The notes below the pieces were generated by a model. The model did not search any database and had not been told where the DNA came from. It saw only the letters and a program-made list of their open reading frames with translations. Below, piece by piece: positions 27,348 through 35,936 of a DNA stretch of 64,000 nt (positions are counted from its first letter, which is position 1; each line of letters begins with the position of its first letter). The stretch spans positions 62,001 to 126,000 of the forward strand of contig MAAQ01000014.1 in assembly GCA_002162685.1 (NCBI GenBank), written 5' to 3'. The translations under genes and the position numbers were made by a program. This DNA comes from Flavobacteriales bacterium 33_180_T64. Lineage in GTDB: Bacteria; Bacteroidota; Bacteroidia; Flavobacteriales; Flavobacteriaceae.

Positions 27348-28619
27348 ATGCAACGTGATTCACAGATTTTCGAACTTATAGATGCTGAAAACGATAGACA
27401 AATAAACGGTTTGGAGCTTATTGCTTCAGAGAATTTTGTTAGTAACCAAGTTATGGAAGCTGCAGGTTCTATTTTAACTAATAAATATGCAGAAGGGTAT
27501 CCAGGAAAACGTTATTATGGTGGATGTGAAGTTGTGGATGAAATAGAGCAAATTGCTATTGATAGAGCAAAGACTTTATTTGGTGCTGCTTATGCTAACG
27601 TGCAACCACATTCGGGAAGTCAAGCAAACACAGCTGTATTTGCTGCTTGTTTAAAGCCTGGTGATACAATTTTAGGTTTCGATTTATCACATGGTGGCCA
27701 TTTAACACATGGATCTCCAGTGAATTTTTCAGGAAAATTATACAATCCAACATTTTATGGTGTTGATAAGGCAACTGAACTTATAGATTATAATGCGTTA
27801 TCTGATGCAGCTGAAAAAGAAAAACCAAAATTAATTATAGCAGGAGCTTCGGCATATTCTAGAGATATGGATTTTGCTAAGTTTAGAGAAGTGGCTGATA
27901 ATGTAGGCGCTATTTTAATGGCCGATATTTCGCATCCTTCTGGATTGATTGCGAAAGGGATATTAAATGATCCATTACCACACTGTCATATTATTACTAC
28001 AACAACACATAAAACATTACGTGGACCGAGAGGTGGATTAATAATGATGGGTGAAAATTTTGAAAACCCATTTGGATTAAAACTCAAAAATGGGAATCTT
28101 AGAAAAATGTCAGGTTTATTAGATTCTGGTGTATTTCCAGGAAATCAAGGAGGACCATTAGAGCATATTATTGCTGCTAAAGCAATTGCTTTTGGAGAAG
28201 CACTTACTGAAGATTTTATGCACTATATGTTACAAGTAAAACATAATGCATCAGCAATGGCGAAAGCATTTGTAGATAGAGGATACCATATTATTTCTGG
28301 AGGAACAGATAACCATATGATGCTTATCGATTTAAGAAATAAAGATATTACAGGTAAAGCTGCAGAGGAAGCTCTTGGAAAAGCAGATGTAACTGTTAAT
28401 AAAAATATGGTGCCATTTGATGATAAAAGTCCGTTTGTAACTTCTGGAATTAGAGTTGGTACAGCTGCTATTACAACCAGAGGTTTAAAAAAAGATGATA
28501 TGGAAACTATTGTTGCATTTATTGATGAGGCTATTATGAACTATGAAGATGATACTAAATTAGAAACTATCGCTGAAAAAGTGAATGCTATGATGAGTGG
28601 AAAGCCTTTGTTTTCTTAA
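27348..28619 (+). CDS. glyA: serine hydroxymethyltransferase
   Basis: A PLP enzyme that interconverts serine and glycine while loading one-carbon units on tetrahydrofolate. The 423-residue length is normal. Visible: LIASENFVS (26-34), [15 protein letters not shown] (47-61), QPHSGSQAN (86-94), the Schiff-base lysine K222 in [14 protein letters not shown], and the C-terminal [13 protein letters not shown]. It is cytoplasmic and monocistronic, bounded by its own promoter box and a strong terminator. Confidence 0.98.
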   Translation: MQRDSQIFELIDAENDRQINGLELIASENFVSNQVMEAAGSILTNKYAEGYPGKRYYGGCEVVDEIEQIAIDRAKTLFGAAYANVQPHSGSQANTAVFAACLKPGDTILGFDLSHGGHLTHGSPVNFSGKLYNPTFYGVDKATELIDYNALSDAAEKEKPKLIIAGASAYSRDMDFAKFREVADNVGAILMADISHPSGLIAKGILNDPLPHCHIITTTTHKTLRGPRGGLIMMGENFENPFGLKLKNGNLRKMSGLLDSGVFPGNQGGPLEHIIAAKAIAFGEALTEDFMHYMLQVKHNASAMAKAFVDRGYHIISGGTDNHMMLIDLRNKDITGKAAEEALGKADVTVNKNMVPFDDKSPFVTSGIRVGTAAITTRGLKKDDMETIVAFIDEAIMNYEDDTKLETIAEKVNAMMSGKPLFS

Positions 28620-28640
28620 ATAAAGTAATCTTGGTATAAT

Positions 28641-28673
28641 AAAAAAGACCTTTCATTTAGAAAGGTCTTTTTT
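28641..28673. terminator. bidirectional rho-independent terminator
   Basis: A perfect 14-bp stem AAAAAAGACCTTTC / GAAAGGTCTTTTTT (28641-28654 and 28660-28673) with a 5-nt loop separates the convergent glyA and the beta-helix lipoprotein gene. Confidence 0.92.
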
Positions 28674-28695
28674 ATTATTGATTTTTTTAATGTCA

Positions 28696-30249
28696 CTAAT
28701 CCTCAAAAGGCATATGCTGATATGCACCTAAATCTGGAGGCAATGTTCTAGTCTCTCCTAATATATCAGTTGTGATAAGGAAAGCATCATTACCAGCTGC
28801 ATTTGCATCAGAATCGTCACCAATCATTAGCCTGTTTTCAAAAGGTAATTTGAAATCGGGATCGTCATTGAAGAGACACATATCGTATAAGGTTTCATTA
28901 TTGAAGTTGTAATTCTCTCCTGGGAAATTGTTATTACTATCTTGAAAACGGATGAGGCAATTGGTAAACTTAAAGTTAAATGCAAAAGACCCGTTTGAAA
29001 TTTCATCTAAGATAATTTCTGGGTTATCATTTCCGAAGATAATACAGTTATTAAAATTAGCTTCTGCTAAGTCATTACCTTGATCTGTATTGTTTTCATC
29101 GGTTATAAAATTATTGAGTAATAGCGATGGAAACTGCCTAAAGCTACTATTCCAATAATTAGCAATCGTACAATGTGTGAAATTATAACGGCCACCATAA
29201 GTGCCAGCAAATGAGGATTGTCCAGAATTATTAATCACTACATTTTCTGCAGTCACCGAACTTGCTCTTGCTAATATTCCGAAGTTACTAGAATTATAGA
29301 TTTGAGTGTTTGTAATGTTTAATTTATTGTCATTTTGATTGCCTTCAGCTAGAAGGCCTACTGTTCCGTTTTTAATTGTAGCATAATTAATATCAATATC
29401 TTGACTGCCATTAAATAACCAAATAGTTCCCCATTGACCAGGTACATCTTCAAATAAGGGCTCTAATCTATCGCCTTGAAAAATAACTTCATTTTCTAAA
29501 AGTTCTTGATCTGCACTCAATGCACCATTAATTTTTAAGGAAGCGTTATTGGTAACTAATAAACCAGAATTGGCATGAAAATGTACACGTGCGCCAGCGT
29601 CGATAGTGAGAACATCACCTTCGTCGACGGCTGCATAACCATAGATAACATAAGGTTTTTCGTTGGTAAACGTAAGTTCGCTGTCTTCTAGAAAACGACC
29701 TTGAAGTGTGGTTTCATCGGCTGTTCCGTCACCATCAACATCAAAGGTTAAGGTTTCAATAATGCCGGTTGTGTTGTCTCTATCTGGATATATAAAAACG
29801 GCATCTTTTATAAGTGTAACTAATTCTATTTTTTGAAGATTATTACCGCTATCAAATTCTATAGCATCGGTATATAAAAATTCTAAACTGTTTTGTGCTA
29901 TGGTTTGAATATCTGCTGTGGTCTCAACAAAGATGAATAAACTATCATTCGCTAACAATTCTACATTTTGAAATTCTTTTCCAGGAAGTCCATCAACATT
30001 TAACCTGTAATTAGAGGCTTGACCTTGACCCAAACGAACTGTTGGGATTGAGATATCTTCATCACTTCTGTTATATACTTTTAAATTATAGGTACTAGAT
30101 CCAATATTTGTAAATACAGTATCTAAGTAAATCGTATCCTTTGAAAATATTAAGTCTCCAGTACTTGGTGAAAAATCAAAATCTTTTCGACATGAGCTCC
30201 AAAAGACTAATATAAAAATGGTAAAAAGAAAATATAAGATTCGTTTCAT
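28696..30249 (-). CDS. lipoprotein with right-handed beta-helix-like repeats
   Basis: A 517-residue protein. The ATG at 30249 is chosen because it starts a clear lipoprotein signal (LVFWSSC); an upstream in-frame ATG at 30297 would add 16 non-signal residues. The middle and end (about 200-480) have short repeated strand units rich in Asn (NINYATIKNGTVGLLAEG, NITNTQIYNSSNFGILARAS, ENVVINNSG) typical of the pectin-lyase-like beta-helix. The segment after the lipobox contains TDTVFTNIGSSTYNLKVYN, an Ig-like stretch. It is probably surface-exposed; its ligand is unknown. Confidence 0.82.
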   Translation of the reverse strand: MKRILYFLFTIFILVFWSSCRKDFDFSPSTGDLIFSKDTIYLDTVFTNIGSSTYNLKVYNRSDEDISIPTVRLGQGQASNYRLNVDGLPGKEFQNVELLANDSLFIFVETTADIQTIAQNSLEFLYTDAIEFDSGNNLQKIELVTLIKDAVFIYPDRDNTTGIIETLTFDVDGDGTADETTLQGRFLEDSELTFTNEKPYVIYGYAAVDEGDVLTIDAGARVHFHANSGLLVTNNASLKINGALSADQELLENEVIFQGDRLEPLFEDVPGQWGTIWLFNGSQDIDINYATIKNGTVGLLAEGNQNDNKLNITNTQIYNSSNFGILARASSVTAENVVINNSGQSSFAGTYGGRYNFTHCTIANYWNSSFRQFPSLLLNNFITDENNTDQGNDLAEANFNNCIIFGNDNPEIILDEISNGSFAFNFKFTNCLIRFQDSNNNFPGENYNFNNETLYDMCLFNDDPDFKLPFENRLMIGDDSDANAAGNDAFLITTDILGETRTLPPDLGAYQHMPFED

Positions 30250-30362
30250 AGTGTTTTCTAAGTCAATTGCGCAAGCGTAAAAATTACAATTGCACATGAG
30301 ATGTTAAAAATATAACTTTTGATGTCATCTTTTAGTATTGAGACCAAAAAAATAATTGAAAA

Positions 30363-31100
30363 TTATTCTTTTTTGTATTCTATTAGAAGCTGATTGAATT
30401 CTTTGCTATAAATGGTTAGTAAATCTAAAAGCTCCATACCATTATGTTTTGTGATTAAATTTTTATTCAAGTTGTTGACTGTACAATAATCAAAAAATAA
30501 ATACTGATAATCTTCAGGTATGTTTAAATCTGAAATGAGCATGTCTTGGTTAAATAAAGCATGTGTTTCAAAAAGGGCTACCAAGTCATCTGTAGTAATA
30601 TAAAGAATGTTTGGCGTTTTGTTTTTCTTTTTAAATAGTTTTCCAATCACTCTAGAAAGTGCTAGTATATCAAGTGTTGGTTGTAAGTTTGAGCCACTGC
30701 CAAAAACAGGGTTCTTTATGATAGTTCTTCCCTGTATAGCAGTAGTGGTACTAAATGCGATAGAATCAAATTGTTTTTCGTTTACCTTAATAATATCAAC
30801 TTCATCGAGTTGATTCGTTATTTTTTTGAGTTCGATTACAATTTCTTTATTAAAGTGATTTTGGTTAATAAGAAGGGTTTTTTCAAAATGAAAATAAGAA
30901 TGAATCACTATGGTATCATTTGGTTTTGCTTTAATCTGAAATGCACCTTTATCGTTAGAATAGCTTAAAATATTTTGAGTTGTATTTACAAGTTTAACGC
31001 CTTTTACTGTGGCTTCAGCATCATAGATATAACCTTTAATAGTTTGAGCACCAGAGAGCACAGGGAAAAGAAAGACAAGGAATAATCTTAAAGATTTCAA
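30363..31100 (-). CDS. CarboxypepD_reg-like domain protein, exported
   Basis: A 245-residue protein with a signal peptide (1-18, ending LSGAQ) and an N-terminal CarboxypepD_reg-2-like beta-sandwich (IKGYIYDAEATVKGVKLVNTTQ, NDKGAFQIKAKPNDTIVI). The C-terminal half is helical and charged, with no family I recognise. Small proteins of this layout are common in flavobacteria. Its role is unknown; the sandwich may bind a partner at the envelope. Confidence 0.75.
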   Translation of the reverse strand: MKSLRLFLVFLFPVLSGAQTIKGYIYDAEATVKGVKLVNTTQNILSYSNDKGAFQIKAKPNDTIVIHSYFHFEKTLLINQNHFNKEIVIELKKITNQLDEVDIIKVNEKQFDSIAFSTTTAIQGRTIIKNPVFGSGSNLQPTLDILALSRVIGKLFKKKNKTPNILYITTDDLVALFETHALFNQDMLISDLNIPEDYQYLFFDYCTVNNLNKNLITKHNGMELLDLLTIYSKEFNQLLIEYKKE

Positions 31101-31194
31101 GAGTAATTGTTGATGGTTGTTCTCTCAAATTAAAGTATAATATGAAGTAATTAAGTTCTTATTAAGAGACTTTAACACACACTTTAATGTTCTT

Positions 31195-31584
31195 TTAACT
31201 AAAAAGGGTATTGATATGTTCTGGAATTCGAGCAGGACGATTTGTGTTATGAGACATAAAACACCAGATGGTTTCTGAAGTGGTGAGCAGTTTGTGAGTT
31301 GATTTATTATAAATCTCAACAATTCTTGTCGATTTGACGCCTTGAGATTTGATGACAAAAGTTTTGAGTAATAATGTGTCATTGAGAATAGCTTCCGCTT
31401 TATATTGTATGTGATGACTTATCATGACCCAATAATAGTGTTGTCTTATGTCTTCGGAAGATTTTAAAACCCATTGGGCTTCAGCCATATCTTGAACCCA
31501 TTCAACATAACGTACATTATTAACGTGGTTTCTAACATCTAAATCTTCTTTTGAGACAATAAGCTCGTGCTCGTGAATTTGCAT
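31195..31584 (-). CDS. acyl-CoA thioesterase (4HBT hotdog fold)
   Basis: A 129-residue hotdog protein with DLDVRNHVNNVRYVEWVQD near residues 16-34, the 4HBT-type motif with Asp and His-Val-Asn-Asn. It fits the YbgC/FadM-like group that hydrolyses acyl-CoA in the cytoplasm. It differs clearly from the thioesterase at 17004. Neighbours (envelope proteins) do not suggest its substrate. Confidence 0.88.
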   Translation of the reverse strand: MQIHEHELIVSKEDLDVRNHVNNVRYVEWVQDMAEAQWVLKSSEDIRQHYYWVMISHHIQYKAEAILNDTLLLKTFVIKSQGVKSTRIVEIYNKSTHKLLTTSETIWCFMSHNTNRPARIPEHINTLFS

Positions 31585-31621
31585 AAGTTTGATTAATTAA
31601 ATGAAAACTTAAAAATATCAA

Positions 31622-32440
31622 TTATTCTTTCTTTCTGAAAAGATTACTGATGTTATATAGAAAATGACCTACTGTTGTTCGTTTAATTTGATTATATTTT
31701 ATAAGCCGACGTCTTTCTTTTCTGGCTTGCTTATTTCTTAATCTTTTTTCTTTTCTTTTAGTAGTATTACATTCACTATAGTAATTTGTTGATGTAAACC
31801 CAATGGGTAACATGTTTTCACAATTTAATGGAGTATTTTCAAGGCTTATCGTATAATAATTTTTATTTGTGATGGTTATAGTCTTATCTTTTGTACTAAA
31901 ATAAGAGGCTTTAAGAGTAGCACCTATATTTGCCCTTATCGAGAAATTTCCATCAAAATCTGTAGTTGTTTCCTTATTTGTGTTTTCTATAGTTATTATC
32001 ACGCCAGGAAATGGCAAACCATCTTCTTTAAAAAGAATAGTGCCACTAATAACACGTTCCTTTAATACTGAAATTCCAAGAGGGCCACTTAACTTTTGAT
32101 TAAGAGAATCTACTTTGACAACTCTGGGGCTGCCTTGTGCTTCAACATCTTGAGTTCCCAAAATCAAAAAAACAAAAAGGGTAGAGGCTACAAATGATAA
32201 ATAGTTACGTTTCTCTTTTCGACTTAAAACTAATTCCCTGTTGAGTTGAGAAGATTTAAATCGTCCACAAACATTGCTTTTAGATTCAAAGGTTTTAATG
32301 ATTTGTTTGTCAGTTCTGGTTGTGAAATCAAATACTGTTTTTTTGCAAGATAAACAATGACGACCTTTTGCTTTTGGTGTCATTGTGTTCCAGTCTTCAT
32401 GACAAGGTTCAGGAATATTGATGTGTAGGATTGTTCTCAT
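31622..32440 (-). CDS. membrane protein with Cys-rich N-terminus and CarboxypepD_reg-like domain
   Basis: A 272-residue protein. The N-terminal 60 residues hold four conserved-looking cysteines (IPEPCHEDW, GRHCLSCKKTVFDFT, SNVCGRF) that may bind zinc and would lie in the cytoplasm. One membrane helix follows (about 77-96, NYLSFVASTLFVFLILGT), and then a CarboxypepD_reg-2-like domain (VISGTILFKEDGLPFPGVIITIENT). The tail is very basic (KRKEKRLRNKQARKERRRL). The layout is seen in flavobacteria without a known job; a cytoplasm-to-periplasm signalling role is only a guess. Confidence 0.75.
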   Translation of the reverse strand: MRTILHINIPEPCHEDWNTMTPKAKGRHCLSCKKTVFDFTTRTDKQIIKTFESKSNVCGRFKSSQLNRELVLSRKEKRNYLSFVASTLFVFLILGTQDVEAQGSPRVVKVDSLNQKLSGPLGISVLKERVISGTILFKEDGLPFPGVIITIENTNKETTTDFDGNFSIRANIGATLKASYFSTKDKTITITNKNYYTISLENTPLNCENMLPIGFTSTNYYSECNTTKRKEKRLRNKQARKERRRLIKYNQIKRTTVGHFLYNISNLFRKKE

Positions 32441-32513
32441 GGTTTAAAGAACCAAAAGAATACGAACTTATAAAAGTGATAATGAGTGAAATGTTCTTTT
32501 GAATGCGTAAAGG

Positions 32514-33545
32514 CTACTTTTCAAAAACTTCAACTTCAAATAATTTGTTCCAACGTTTTCCGGTAACAAATATAGTATTGGTTTCTGGGTTGTAAGCAAT
32601 CCCATTAAGGACATCTAAACCTTGATGCTGTTTAACTAATTTCCGAAGCGGAGAGAAGTCAATCACACCTTCTATAGCTCCATTTTTTGGATTAATAATG
32701 GCAACTCCATTTTTTTGATAACGGTTGGCATAGATTTTTCCATTAATATATTCTAACTCGTTTAATCCAACAATCTTTCCTTTGTTGGTGTATACTTGCA
32801 GTTTAGAATCTTCGGTTAATGTTTCAGAATTCAATATCCAAATACTTTCTGTACCATCAGATTTATAAATATTCTTGCCATCGTTACAAATTCCCCAACC
32901 TTCTTTACTTTTTCCATAGGTAAAACTACTCGTCTTTTTAAATGTATTTACATCATAGACAAAACCAATGTTTTCCTGCCATGTAAGTTGGTAGATCTTA
33001 TTATTTAAAATCGTTAAACCTTCAGCGAAATATTGTTTAGCTAAGTTTGTATTGTTTAAAACTTCACCAGTTTTATAATCTACTTTTCTTAACTTAGATT
33101 CACCATACTGTCCTGTACTTTCATACAATTCACCTTTATGAAATTCCAAACCTTGTGTATATGATGTTATATCGTGAGGATAGGTGTTTACAATTTTATA
33201 GCTATATACTTTTGGTTGTTGACTGTTAAGTATTGTAAGTTTTGTTGTAATAGCTTCAGAAGATTCTTCAAATTTTACAGTAGCAGTAACTATTTGAATA
33301 CCTAATTTTTCATCATCAAGTATAAAAGAGTCCTCCACAGGCTTACCATTTAGTTGGTATTTAATTGAAGAAATATTTAAGCCTTTTGGATTATTAACAG
33401 AAAGTTTTAAGGTTTCTCCTAGTGTTACTACATTGTTTTTTGCATTTGTAGCAATAGATAAATTTGTTTTTTGAGTCCCAGAGTTTCCACAAGAGATTAT
33501 TGTAATACTTAAAAGGGTGATTATGAAAGTTTTAATTGAATGCAT
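32514..33545 (-). CDS. glutaminyl-peptide cyclotransferase, lipoprotein
   Basis: Converts N-terminal glutamine to pyroglutamate. A 343-residue lipoprotein (lipobox IISC, Cys19). An extra Ig-like N-terminal domain (about 25-110) is followed by the glutamine cyclotransferase beta-propeller: YPHDITSYTQGLEFHKGELYESTGQYGESKLRKVD, LTWQENIGFVYD, GWGICNDGKNIYKSDGTESIWILN, LNELEYINGKIYANRY, GLDVLNGIAYNP (cited as motif regions). In Bacteroidota, where exported proteins often begin with Gln after cleavage, it acts in the periplasm. Confidence 0.92.
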   Translation of the reverse strand: MHSIKTFIITLLSITIISCGNSGTQKTNLSIATNAKNNVVTLGETLKLSVNNPKGLNISSIKYQLNGKPVEDSFILDDEKLGIQIVTATVKFEESSEAITTKLTILNSQQPKVYSYKIVNTYPHDITSYTQGLEFHKGELYESTGQYGESKLRKVDYKTGEVLNNTNLAKQYFAEGLTILNNKIYQLTWQENIGFVYDVNTFKKTSSFTYGKSKEGWGICNDGKNIYKSDGTESIWILNSETLTEDSKLQVYTNKGKIVGLNELEYINGKIYANRYQKNGVAIINPKNGAIEGVIDFSPLRKLVKQHQGLDVLNGIAYNPETNTIFVTGKRWNKLFEVEVFEK

Positions 33546-33598
33546 GTTAGGTGTTATTTTAGTGCAAGTTATTTAATAAAATTCAGTTTAAAAAATCA

Positions 33599-33628
33599 TT
33601 GTAAAAGTATTAAAAGATTGTATCTTTG
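33599..33628 (+). promoter_or_regulatory. -33/-7 promoter of the SRP RNA gene
   Basis: A TTG (33599-33601) and a TATCTTTG box (33621-33628) are separated by 19 nt, the canonical Bacteroidota -33/-7 spacing. The predicted start, about 5-7 nt after the box, coincides with the first base pairs of the SRP RNA. Confidence 0.8.
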
Positions 33629-33632
33629 CACC

Positions 33633-33734
33633 AGGCAAGTCCTACACAACCAGCTCCTGTTGAATCCTCCAGGTCGGGAACGAAGCAAAGGTATATGGTC
33701 GTAGCGGTGTGATGTAGGTAGCTTGCCTTTTTTT
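33633..33734 (+). ncRNA. ffs: small signal recognition particle RNA (4.5S type)
   Basis: A roughly 100-nt RNA with the SRP domain IV signature: CCAGGTCGGGAACGAAGCA around 33670-33687, like the bacterial GGTCAGG...GGAAGCA loop that binds Ffh. The ends pair: AGGCAAG (33633-33639) with CTTGCCT (33722-33728), and the inner CTACACA with TGTGATGTAG. A run of T (33727-33734) ends the transcript. It targets inner-membrane and exported proteins together with Ffh. It stands between the cyclotransferase and an SDR gene. Confidence 0.92.
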
Positions 33735-33859
33735 GTACAACAAACTCAAATCTTGAAAGCTATGGCGAATCAAGATTTTTTAGTTTATAGTATATTCTAA
33801 ACGATGAGAATCGTAATCCCAATTTAATTGTATTTTTAAGCTATAATTTTAAAAGAAAT

Positions 33860-34663
33860 ATGTCTAAAGTTGTTTTAATTACAGGCGGATCTTCAGGAAT
33901 AGGAAAATCTATAGGAGAATTTTTATCCCAAAAAGGATTTATAGTTTATGGAACTAGTCGATCTCCAGAACGTTATCCAGATTCTAAAATTAAATTAGTA
34001 GCATTAGATGTTGCTGATGTGATCTCAATTGAAAACGCTATTAAAACTGTTGTTAAAGATGCAGGAAGATTAGATGTCGTTATCAATAATGCTGGAGCAG
34101 GAATTACAGGGCCCATTGAAGAAATCAAAAATGAAGAGATCAAACGTAATTTTGAAACCAATCTTTTTGGACCTATTAATGTTATTAAAGCTGTTTTGCC
34201 ACAAATGCGTTATCAAAATTCTGGTTTAATTATAAATATTACATCTATTGCTGGGTATATGGGATTACCATATCGTGGAATATACAGCGCAAGTAAAGGC
34301 GCATTAGAACTCATTACTGAAGCTTTTAGAATGGAGATTAAAGATTTTAATATTCATATGACTAATGTTGCACCTGGTGATTTTGCAACCAATATTGCAG
34401 CTGGTCGTTTTCATGCACCTGTAATAAATGGATCTCCTTATGAAGAAAAGTATAGGGCTGTATTAAAAGCTATTGATGCTGATGTTGATAGCGGAGATGA
34501 TCCAATTATTGTATCTAATATGATTTATAAAATTATTAATACATCTAATCCAAGAATTCATTATAAGGTTGGTGCGTTTATGCAAAAATTCTCAATTGTT
34601 TTAAAACGACTATTACCTGATAAAGTTTATGAGAAATTGCTACTCAATCATTATAAACTTTAG
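33860..34663 (+). CDS. SDR family oxidoreductase
   Basis: A 267-residue classical SDR: TGGSSGIGKSIG (8-19), NNAGAG (75-80), ITSIAGYMG with the catalytic Ser, YRGIYSASKGALE with the YxxxK pair. The long C-terminal part after the catalytic lysine (including a hydrophobic stretch and KRLLPDKVYEKLL) resembles SDRs acting on lipids or retinoid-like substrates. The substrate is unknown. Confidence 0.9.
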   Translation: MSKVVLITGGSSGIGKSIGEFLSQKGFIVYGTSRSPERYPDSKIKLVALDVADVISIENAIKTVVKDAGRLDVVINNAGAGITGPIEEIKNEEIKRNFETNLFGPINVIKAVLPQMRYQNSGLIINITSIAGYMGLPYRGIYSASKGALELITEAFRMEIKDFNIHMTNVAPGDFATNIAAGRFHAPVINGSPYEEKYRAVLKAIDADVDSGDDPIIVSNMIYKIINTSNPRIHYKVGAFMQKFSIVLKRLLPDKVYEKLLLNHYKL

Positions 34664-34708
34664 TTTTTGGTATGTTTATTGATAAAGTTGTGGCATAATC
34701 ATTAATTT

Positions 34709-35131
34709 ATGAAACGATTTTTATCTCTACTTCTTTTTCTAAGTTTAGTTACATTTACTAGTTGCGAAGACATACTTGAATGTGTTGTTTTTGGTCGCAG
34801 TCCAGAATTGCCAGATACCTCTTTTGATGTCGGTTTAGTCAATCTTTATTATTATGAAGAATTTGATGCAGAAATCAAAAATGAACCTCGCGATAATGAC
34901 TATGAATACTTTTTCGAAATTGACGGTTATCTACCTGATGGTTTAGAGATGAATGTGAGTCACCGAACTGTTTCAATAGAAGGGAGTCCACAAAGTCCTG
35001 GTAGCTTCACGTTTTCTGTTTTTTTATATGTAGACCCACCTTTGAGTTATGATTCTGAAACAGATGAATATGATGAGAATATGTGTTCTACATCTACATC
35101 TAAAGAATATACTATTATTATCAATCAATAG
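34709..35131 (+). CDS. small lipoprotein with Ig-like (He_PIG-type) segment
   Basis: A 140-residue lipoprotein (lipobox FTSC, Cys19). The segment GYLPDGLEMNVSHRTVSIEG and SPQSPGSFTFSVFLYV follow the He_PIG pattern of putative Ig folds (LPxGL...I.G.P...G.y.FtV). It is acidic and probably exposed on the cell surface or in the periplasm. No function can be assigned. It lies 45 nt after the SDR gene. Confidence 0.7.
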   Translation: MKRFLSLLLFLSLVTFTSCEDILECVVFGRSPELPDTSFDVGLVNLYYYEEFDAEIKNEPRDNDYEYFFEIDGYLPDGLEMNVSHRTVSIEGSPQSPGSFTFSVFLYVDPPLSYDSETDEYDENMCSTSTSKEYTIIINQ

Positions 35132-35180
35132 ATGTTAATATCATTTTTATATTATTTTCATCTATAGGTTTATAAAAGCG

Positions 35181-35188
35181 TAAATTTG
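35181..35188 (+). promoter_or_regulatory. TAnnTTTG -7 box of the transaldolase gene
   Basis: TAAATTTG, 38 nt before the ATG at 35227. Full consensus; no -33 TTG at normal spacing. Confidence 0.55.
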
Positions 35189-35226
35189 TGCTCATAATTT
35201 AAAACACAACTTTAACAAAACTACAC

Positions 35227-35880
35227 ATGAAATTTTTTATTGATACAGCTAACCTAGACCAAATAAAAGAAGCTCAAGATCTTGGTATTTTAGATGGAGT
35301 AACTACCAACCCGTCATTAATGGCAAAAGAAGGTATTACAGGTCATGATAATATTATGAAGCATTACGTAAATATTTGCAATATTGTAGATGGAGATGTT
35401 TCAGCTGAAGTTATTGCTACAGATTTTGAAGGTATGGTTAGAGAAGGTGAAGCCTTAGCAGATTTACATGATCAAATTGTGGTAAAATTACCAATGATTA
35501 AGGATGGTATAAAGGCTTGTAAGTATTTTACAGATAAAGGGGTGAAAACAAATTTGACTTTAGTGTTTTCTCCAGGACAAGCTTTATTAGCTGCTAAAGC
35601 TGGAGCAACTTATGTGTCTCCTTTTATTGGACGTTTGGATGATATCTCTACAGATGGTTTAAATCTTATTGCTGAAATTAGAATGATCTATGATAATTAT
35701 GGTTTTGAAACCGAAATTCTAGCAGCTTCAGTTCGTCATACCATGCACGTAATAGATTGTGCTAAGCTTGGTGCAGATGTAATGACAGGTCCTTTGAGTT
35801 CAATAGTTGGGTTATTAAAACACCCGTTAACAGATCTTGGATTAGAACAGTTTCTTGCAGATTACAAGAAAGGAAACTAA
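35227..35880 (+). CDS. transaldolase (TalC / fructose-6-phosphate aldolase family)
   Basis: A 217-residue aldolase of the short TalC/FSA group in the non-oxidative pentose phosphate pathway. The Schiff-base lysine is K87 in IVVKLPM. The residue that helps tell the two activities apart is Glu61 ([12 protein letters not shown]); the E. coli aldolase FSA has Gln there, so transaldolase activity is the better guess. Further marks are [14 protein letters not shown] near the N-terminus and ILAASVRH near 165. It has its own promoter box and a terminator. Confidence 0.93.
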   Translation: MKFFIDTANLDQIKEAQDLGILDGVTTNPSLMAKEGITGHDNIMKHYVNICNIVDGDVSAEVIATDFEGMVREGEALADLHDQIVVKLPMIKDGIKACKYFTDKGVKTNLTLVFSPGQALLAAKAGATYVSPFIGRLDDISTDGLNLIAEIRMIYDNYGFETEILAASVRHTMHVIDCAKLGADVMTGPLSSIVGLLKHPLTDLGLEQFLADYKKGN

Positions 35881-35902
35881 AAACAATTGCAGGATAAAAT
35901 AG

Positions 35903-35936
35903 AAAAGCTCTTGAATAGAAATATTCAGGAGTTTTT
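35903..35936. terminator. rho-independent terminator shared by convergent genes
   Basis: A 15-bp stem (35903-35917 with 35922-35936, two G-U pairs in the plus-strand RNA) closed by a GAAA loop and followed by U-rich sequence. It ends the transaldolase transcript and touches the stop of the convergent gene at 35935. Confidence 0.8.

Noticed and set aside
30250-30297. Longer N-terminus of the beta-helix lipoprotein
   Set aside because: The added 16 residues precede a complete lipoprotein signal peptide beginning at 30249.
31125-31382. 85-residue minus-strand frame
   Set aside because: It overlaps the thioesterase gene in another frame and has no domain or promoter of its own.
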